From the NCBI GenBank assembly GCA_945866505.1, contig CAMBHH010000120.1, positions 1-10,438 of the forward strand: a DNA stretch of 10,438 nucleotides. The letters are read 5' to 3'. The DNA is from Flavobacterium psychrophilum. GTDB lineage: Bacteria; Bacteroidota; Bacteroidia; Flavobacteriales; Flavobacteriaceae. This document shows, in pieces, positions 6,759 through 10,438 of the stretch. Below the pieces are notes generated by a model. It did no database searches. It was given only the letters and a program-made list of their open reading frames with translations, and was not told the origin of the DNA. The position numbers were made by a program, and so were the translations under genes. The first letter of the stretch is position 1. Every line of letters begins with the position of its first letter.

Positions 6759-9758
6759 TTATAATTGTTCTAAAGTATCACAATGGTATTCTTTTTTTTC
6801 TTTTTTCTTAGGTTCTTGTGTCATCATTCCCTTGTTTTTTTCTTGTAACAATTGTCCGATTAACTCGTTTCTTTCTTTGGTTATTGCCAGTCTTTGTTGT
6901 TCGTCTTTTTGTACATCAAAGTATATGACACCTTCAATAATTGTTTTCTCGGCTTTGGCATAAATAGATAGTGGATTGTTATTCCACAGCACAACATCGG
7001 CGTCTTTTCCTATTTTTATACTTCCCACTTTATCGTCTATATGCAATAATTTGGCTGGATTTAAAGTCACAAATTTCCAAGCATCTTCTTCGGAAACATT
7101 ACCGTATTTTACTGCTTTTGCAGCTTCTTGATTCAATCTTCTGGACATTTCGGCATCATCTGAATTATACGCAACCGTGATTCCTACGTTGTGCATTAAA
7201 GCTCCGTTATAAGGAATGGCATCATTTACTTCAAATTTATAAGCCCACCAATCTGAAAAAGTCGAGGCTCCAACACCGTGTTCTTTCATTTTATCGGCCA
7301 CTTTATACCCTTCTAGAATATGCGTATAAGTATTTACTTTAAAATTGAATTTTTCGGTAACATTCATTAACATTAAAATCTCGGATTGCACATAAGAATG
7401 GCAAGTAATAAATCGTTCTTTATTTAGGATTTCAGCTATTGTTTGCAATTCTAAATCTACTCTTGGCGTTTTAGTTTTGTCTTTTTTGGAGCTTGAATTG
7501 TATTTTTTCCATAATTCGTCATATTCTTTGGCACGTTGGAAATAATCGGTAAAAACTTGCTCAACACCCATTCTACTTTGCGGAAAACGAGTAGGATTTA
7601 CATTCCCCCAATTGGATTGTTTTACATTTTCTCCTAAAGCAAATTTGATAAATTTAGGTTGGTTTTTGTATAAAAGTTCCTCGGGTGATAATCCCCATTT
7701 CCATTTTACAATTGCTGAACGACCACCAATTGGATTAGCAGAGCCGTGCAATAACTGCGAAATAGTAACTCCACCGGCTAAATCCCTATAAATATTAATG
7801 TCCTCGGAGTTGACCACGTCTTGAATCGTAACTTCGGCGCTGGAATTGTGACCGCCTTCGTTTACACCTTTTGAAATGGCTATATGCGAATGTTCATCAA
7901 TAATTCCGCTGGTTAAATGTTTTCCTTTTGCATCAATAATTGTGGCAGAAGCATCTGAAATGTTTTTTCCAATATTGGCAATTTTTCCATTTTTTATCAA
8001 AACATCTGTTTCTTGTAGAATGCCCTCCTTTTCATTGGTCCAAACTGTGGCATTTTTGAATAATAAAGTTTGTTGAGTTGGTTTTTGTACATTACCAAAA
8101 GCAACATTTGGATAGGCTACAGGAAGTATTGGATTCAGTTTTTCGGGTTTGATAGTATCTTTGACAGCAACAAACGGTGCAGTTTTTTTGGCAGACCATT
8201 GCACTTCCTTCCCATTCGACAAAACTGCTTTTCCAGTTAGATTTTCGCTTTTTTCGATTAAGCTTGTTAGTCTTGTGAGGCCACCGTTTATAGTGTCTTT
8301 AGATTTTATAGTTGCGGTAATCCAATTATTAGCTATAGAAACTTTAGAATTTATTTTTTTGCTTTCAACAGTTATTATTTCTGATTTTGGAGCGGTAATT
8401 TCCCCCTCAATTTTCCATTTATAGCTTTCATTTTCGATGGTCAAATCATATGTACCTCTAATGTCTTTGGTGTTCAAATCATTGACCACAAATTTATTTC
8501 CTTGAACCCAATTTTCGAATAAAATGGTCTTTTCATCGAATATTTCGCCTGAAGTAATTACAAAATTAGCATAACTTCCAGTTGCCAAACTCCCAATCGT
8601 GGAACTTTGTCCAAGGATGGAAGCAGGAATTGTGGTCAATGCCTCTAATGCTTTGGTTTTATCAAAACCATATTTTATCGCTTTCAACAAATTGGTTCTA
8701 AAATCCTCTAGTTTCTTGAGTTTGTCTGTGGTTAAAGCGAAGACAATATTATTGTCCGACATCACTTTTAAGTTGATAGGTGCTTGATTCCAAAAACGCA
8801 AATCTGTCAACTCCATTTGATTGGCTTGATACGGATTGGAAACGTCGTAAGCTAAAGGAAAATTTATCGGGATAATGAATTTAGCATTGGTATTCTTGAT
8901 TTCTTCAATTCTTTCGAATTCATTTCCAGAACCTTTCAAAACATAATTTAAACCAAATTCCTTTCCGATTTTTGAAGCTCTCAAACTATTTAGTTTGTCC
9001 TCGGTAGTGAAAATCTGTACTAATTTTTCGTTATTGATTAAGGCTTCTAAGGACAAATCTTTGGTTTTTGAATTTCCATTTTTATACCAATTCTCGTCCA
9101 AATACATTTGGCGAAGCAAAGCCATCATTCCCATTAATGATCCTGGATAAGACTGATTTGTAGTCACGCTCCTAGTAAATCCGAAATGATTTGTAATTTT
9201 ATTCGATAATAATCTACTACTTTTGGCAGTGTTGTTCAATGCGATTAAAGCACCAGTTCCACGGGCAATTCCGTCTTGTACGTGCGTCCCCACAACACCA
9301 AATCCTGCCTTAAGCAATTCTTCGGCTTTAGTTTGATCATATTTGTAATTCTCGTACGCATTGACTTCGGTGCGGATGTTTTCATTCCAATAATATCCTT
9401 CTCGCTTGGTGTCGTAAAGTGCACCTCTCACAAAATTGGAATTACTGGCTGGTTTTTCTATTCCAAAATCAGTATACATATCAATAAACGACGGATAAAT
9501 TGATTTTCCTTCGAGGTTGATTGTCATACAATTTTTTGGAATCGGAATATTGGTTCCTGCGTTCACCACTTTTCCGTTTTGAATAAGCAAATTTCCTTTT
9601 TCAATAATTTGAGTGGGCGTGATGTAAATCTTGGCATTGGTAAAAACAATAAAATTGCTGTTTTTGTTTTGAACACTTTCGTTGTTTGGAAAATAGTCTT
9701 GGGCATTAACTTTTGGAATAAAAATTCCCAAAAAGAGAAGAAGAAGAATTTTGTTCAT
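6759..9758 (-). CDS. Secreted tandem amidohydrolase, one degenerate and one apparently intact module
   Basis: The 999-residue protein has a signal peptide (MNKILLLLFLGIFIPKVNA, cleavage before Q20), so it acts outside the inner membrane. Module one (about 36-425) has the amidohydrolase outline, from FTNAKIYITPTQIIEKGNLL (39-58) to LGQSSTIGSLATGSYANFVI (382-401), but the metal site reads D93-M-Y95-T-D97 where D-x-H-x-H is expected. A linker at about 430-560 looks beta-rich (GTYDLTIENESYKWKIEGEI). Module two (about 565-950) keeps the full set: D-E-H623-S-H625, a possible carboxylated lysine K705 (KFALGEN), H787 (CHSY), H813 (THILEGY) and D867 (NSDDAE), and closes with TLNPAKLLHIDDKVGSIKIGKDADVVLW. 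The family hydrolyses amide bonds, including imidazolonepropionate and Xaa-Pro-type peptides; the substrate here is unknown. The tail (about 975-999) is lysine-rich and ends YHCDTLEQL. It is the first gene of a two-gene operon. Confidence 0.93.
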   Translation of the reverse strand: MNKILLLLFLGIFIPKVNAQDYFPNNESVQNKNSNFIVFTNAKIYITPTQIIEKGNLLIQNGKVVNAGTNIPIPKNCMTINLEGKSIYPSFIDMYTDFGIEKPASNSNFVRGALYDTKREGYYWNENIRTEVNAYENYKYDQTKAEELLKAGFGVVGTHVQDGIARGTGALIALNNTAKSSRLLSNKITNHFGFTRSVTTNQSYPGSLMGMMALLRQMYLDENWYKNGNSKTKDLSLEALINNEKLVQIFTTEDKLNSLRASKIGKEFGLNYVLKGSGNEFERIEEIKNTNAKFIIPINFPLAYDVSNPYQANQMELTDLRFWNQAPINLKVMSDNNIVFALTTDKLKKLEDFRTNLLKAIKYGFDKTKALEALTTIPASILGQSSTIGSLATGSYANFVITSGEIFDEKTILFENWVQGNKFVVNDLNTKDIRGTYDLTIENESYKWKIEGEITAPKSEIITVESKKINSKVSIANNWITATIKSKDTINGGLTRLTSLIEKSENLTGKAVLSNGKEVQWSAKKTAPFVAVKDTIKPEKLNPILPVAYPNVAFGNVQKPTQQTLLFKNATVWTNEKEGILQETDVLIKNGKIANIGKNISDASATIIDAKGKHLTSGIIDEHSHIAISKGVNEGGHNSSAEVTIQDVVNSEDINIYRDLAGGVTISQLLHGSANPIGGRSAIVKWKWGLSPEELLYKNQPKFIKFALGENVKQSNWGNVNPTRFPQSRMGVEQVFTDYFQRAKEYDELWKKYNSSSKKDKTKTPRVDLELQTIAEILNKERFITCHSYVQSEILMLMNVTEKFNFKVNTYTHILEGYKVADKMKEHGVGASTFSDWWAYKFEVNDAIPYNGALMHNVGITVAYNSDDAEMSRRLNQEAAKAVKYGNVSEEDAWKFVTLNPAKLLHIDDKVGSIKIGKDADVVLWNNNPLSIYAKAEKTIIEGVIYFDVQKDEQQRLAITKERNELIGQLLQEKNKGMMTQEPKKKEKKEYHCDTLEQL

Positions 9759-9802
9759 ATATTTCTAATTAATTTGATGCTAAAATATATAATGTATCAG
9801 AC

Positions 9803-9834
9803 TTTGTGTTAAAATTTCTCTAATTTAACATTTG
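9803..9834 (+). promoter_or_regulatory. Candidate Bacteroidota-type promoter for the comM-like gene
   Basis: The Bacteroidota housekeeping consensus is TTTG, about 19 nt, then TAnnTTTG. Here TTTG is at 9803-9806, followed by 19 nt, then TA at 9826-9827, three bases (ACA) and TTTG at 9831-9834. The only deviation is one extra base between TA and TTTG. Transcription would start near 9840 and leave a leader of about 85 nt before the ATG at 9926. The rest of the 167-bp spacer (9759-9925) is AT-rich with no other element I could support; no clear promoter for the opposite operon was found. Confidence 0.35.
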
Positions 9835-9925
9835 TTTTTTTGTACCGTTTAATATTGTAAATGTTTTACGTCAAATAGTGTTTTATTAAAATCTTTCTTA
9901 TATTTATAAAATCAAATAAAGTAGT

Positions 9926-10438
9926 ATGTTAGTCAAAGTTTTTGGAAGTGCCGTTTTTGGCGTTGAAGCCACCACAATTACTGTAGAAGTCAATATAGAC
10001 AAAGGAGTTGGGTATCATTTAGTTGGTTTGCCGGACAATGCTATCAAAGAAAGTAGTTACCGAATTGCAGCCGCACTCAAGAATAATGGTTATTCGCTAC
10101 CGGTCAAAAAAATCACCATTAATATGGCGCCCGCCGATTTACGAAAAGAAGGTTCTGCATATGATTTGACACTCGCCATTGGAATTCTGATTGCTTCTGG
10201 GCAAATTAAAGGCGATGATATTGATAAATATGTCATTATGGGAGAACTTTCGCTGGACGGGAGTTTGCAACCCATTCGTGGCGCTCTGCCTATTGCTATA
10301 AAAGCCAAAGAAGAAGGTTTTAAAGGTTTTTTTCTTCCTATCCAAAATGTAAAAGAAGCCGCCATTGTTGCTGGTTTGGATGTTTATGGTATAGAAAATA
10401 TTCAGCAAGTGATCGATTTTTTTGAAGGAAAAGGCACT
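9926..10438 (+). CDS. comM: YifB/ComM-family Mg-chelatase-like protein, N-terminal part, truncated by the window edge
   Basis: The frame opens with ATG at 9926 and stays open for 171 codons to the right edge. The product begins MLVKVFGSAVFGVEATTITV and continues with HLVGLPDNAIKESSYRIAAAL (31-51), ITINMAPADLRKEGSAYDL (63-81), LTLAIGILIASGQI (81-94) and MGELSLDGSLQPIRGALPIA (105-124). These are conserved blocks of the N-terminal ChlI-like (Lon-protease-like) domain of YifB/ComM proteins. The full protein is normally about 500 residues, with an AAA+ ATPase domain that lies beyond this window. In Gram-negative bacteria ComM is a hexameric DNA helicase that promotes branch migration during natural transformation. 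It is divergent from the amidohydrolase operon and is a housekeeping-type neighbour with no evident functional link. The start is the only one that preserves the conserved N-terminus. Confidence 0.93.
   Translation, partial: MLVKVFGSAVFGVEATTITVEVNIDKGVGYHLVGLPDNAIKESSYRIAAALKNNGYSLPVKKITINMAPADLRKEGSAYDLTLAIGILIASGQIKGDDIDKYVIMGELSLDGSLQPIRGALPIAIKAKEEGFKGFFLPIQNVKEAAIVAGLDVYGIENIQQVIDFFEGKGT

Noticed and set aside
9579-9812. Plus-strand 77-codon frame overlapping the start of the 999-residue gene
   Set aside because: It is antisense to conserved signal-peptide and N-terminal coding sequence, has no recognisable domain, and runs into the AT-rich spacer.
9759-9925. Minus-strand promoter for the amidohydrolase operon (TATTTG copies opposite about 9872-9878 and 9913-9918)
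   Set aside because: Neither has the TAnnTTTG form with a properly spaced upstream TTTG; in such AT-rich sequence the match is not better than chance.
10090-10408. Minus-strand frames opposite the comM-like gene
   Set aside because: They are antisense shadows of strongly conserved YifB/ComM coding sequence.
1-10438. CRISPR array, insertion sequence, defence system, tRNA or riboswitch
   Set aside because: No regularly spaced repeats, transposase or nuclease domains, terminal inverted repeats, cloverleaf or long structured leader were seen; intergenic space is minimal apart from the 167-bp divergent spacer.

Overview
The window looks like chromosomal DNA of a Bacteroidota bacterium, most likely Flavobacteriaceae (Flavobacterium-like). 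The reasons are low GC, codon use rich in A/T, no clear Shine-Dalgarno sequences, signal peptides ending in A-x-A/Q or G/Q, and a family set typical of that group: a long PIG-L deacetylase, an SSS symporter and secreted tandem amidohydrolases. These are protein-family judgements made by eye; no database search was run.

There are three transcription blocks. (1) Positions 1 to 5384, + strand: a probable operon of a secreted PIG-L/LmbE-type deacetylase (its 5' end lies off the left edge), a 35-residue single-helix membrane microprotein, a sodium:solute symporter with a long hydrophilic insert, and a Gfo/Idh/MocA oxidoreductase. Together they suggest a small catabolic or salvage unit: deacetylate a substrate outside the inner membrane, import the product with Na+, and oxidise it in the cytoplasm. 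The substrate cannot be read from the sequence. (2) Positions 9758 down to 5456, - strand: two secreted amidohydrolase-family proteins, the first 999 residues with two amidohydrolase modules, the second 433 residues with one. The genes are one nucleotide apart and so probably translationally coupled. Only one of the three modules keeps the HxH metal motif. (3) From 9926 to the right edge, + strand: the first 171 codons of a YifB/ComM-type Mg-chelatase-like protein, divergent from block 2.

Blocks 1 and 2 converge on a strong bidirectional terminator hairpin at 5402-5437. The 167-bp divergent spacer 9759-9925 is very AT-rich and holds one near-consensus Bacteroidota promoter facing the comM-like gene. 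I saw no tRNA, rRNA, CRISPR array, insertion sequence or long repeat. The least described items are the 35-residue membrane microprotein and the pairing of one apparently active amidohydrolase module with two that have lost the canonical metal motif.
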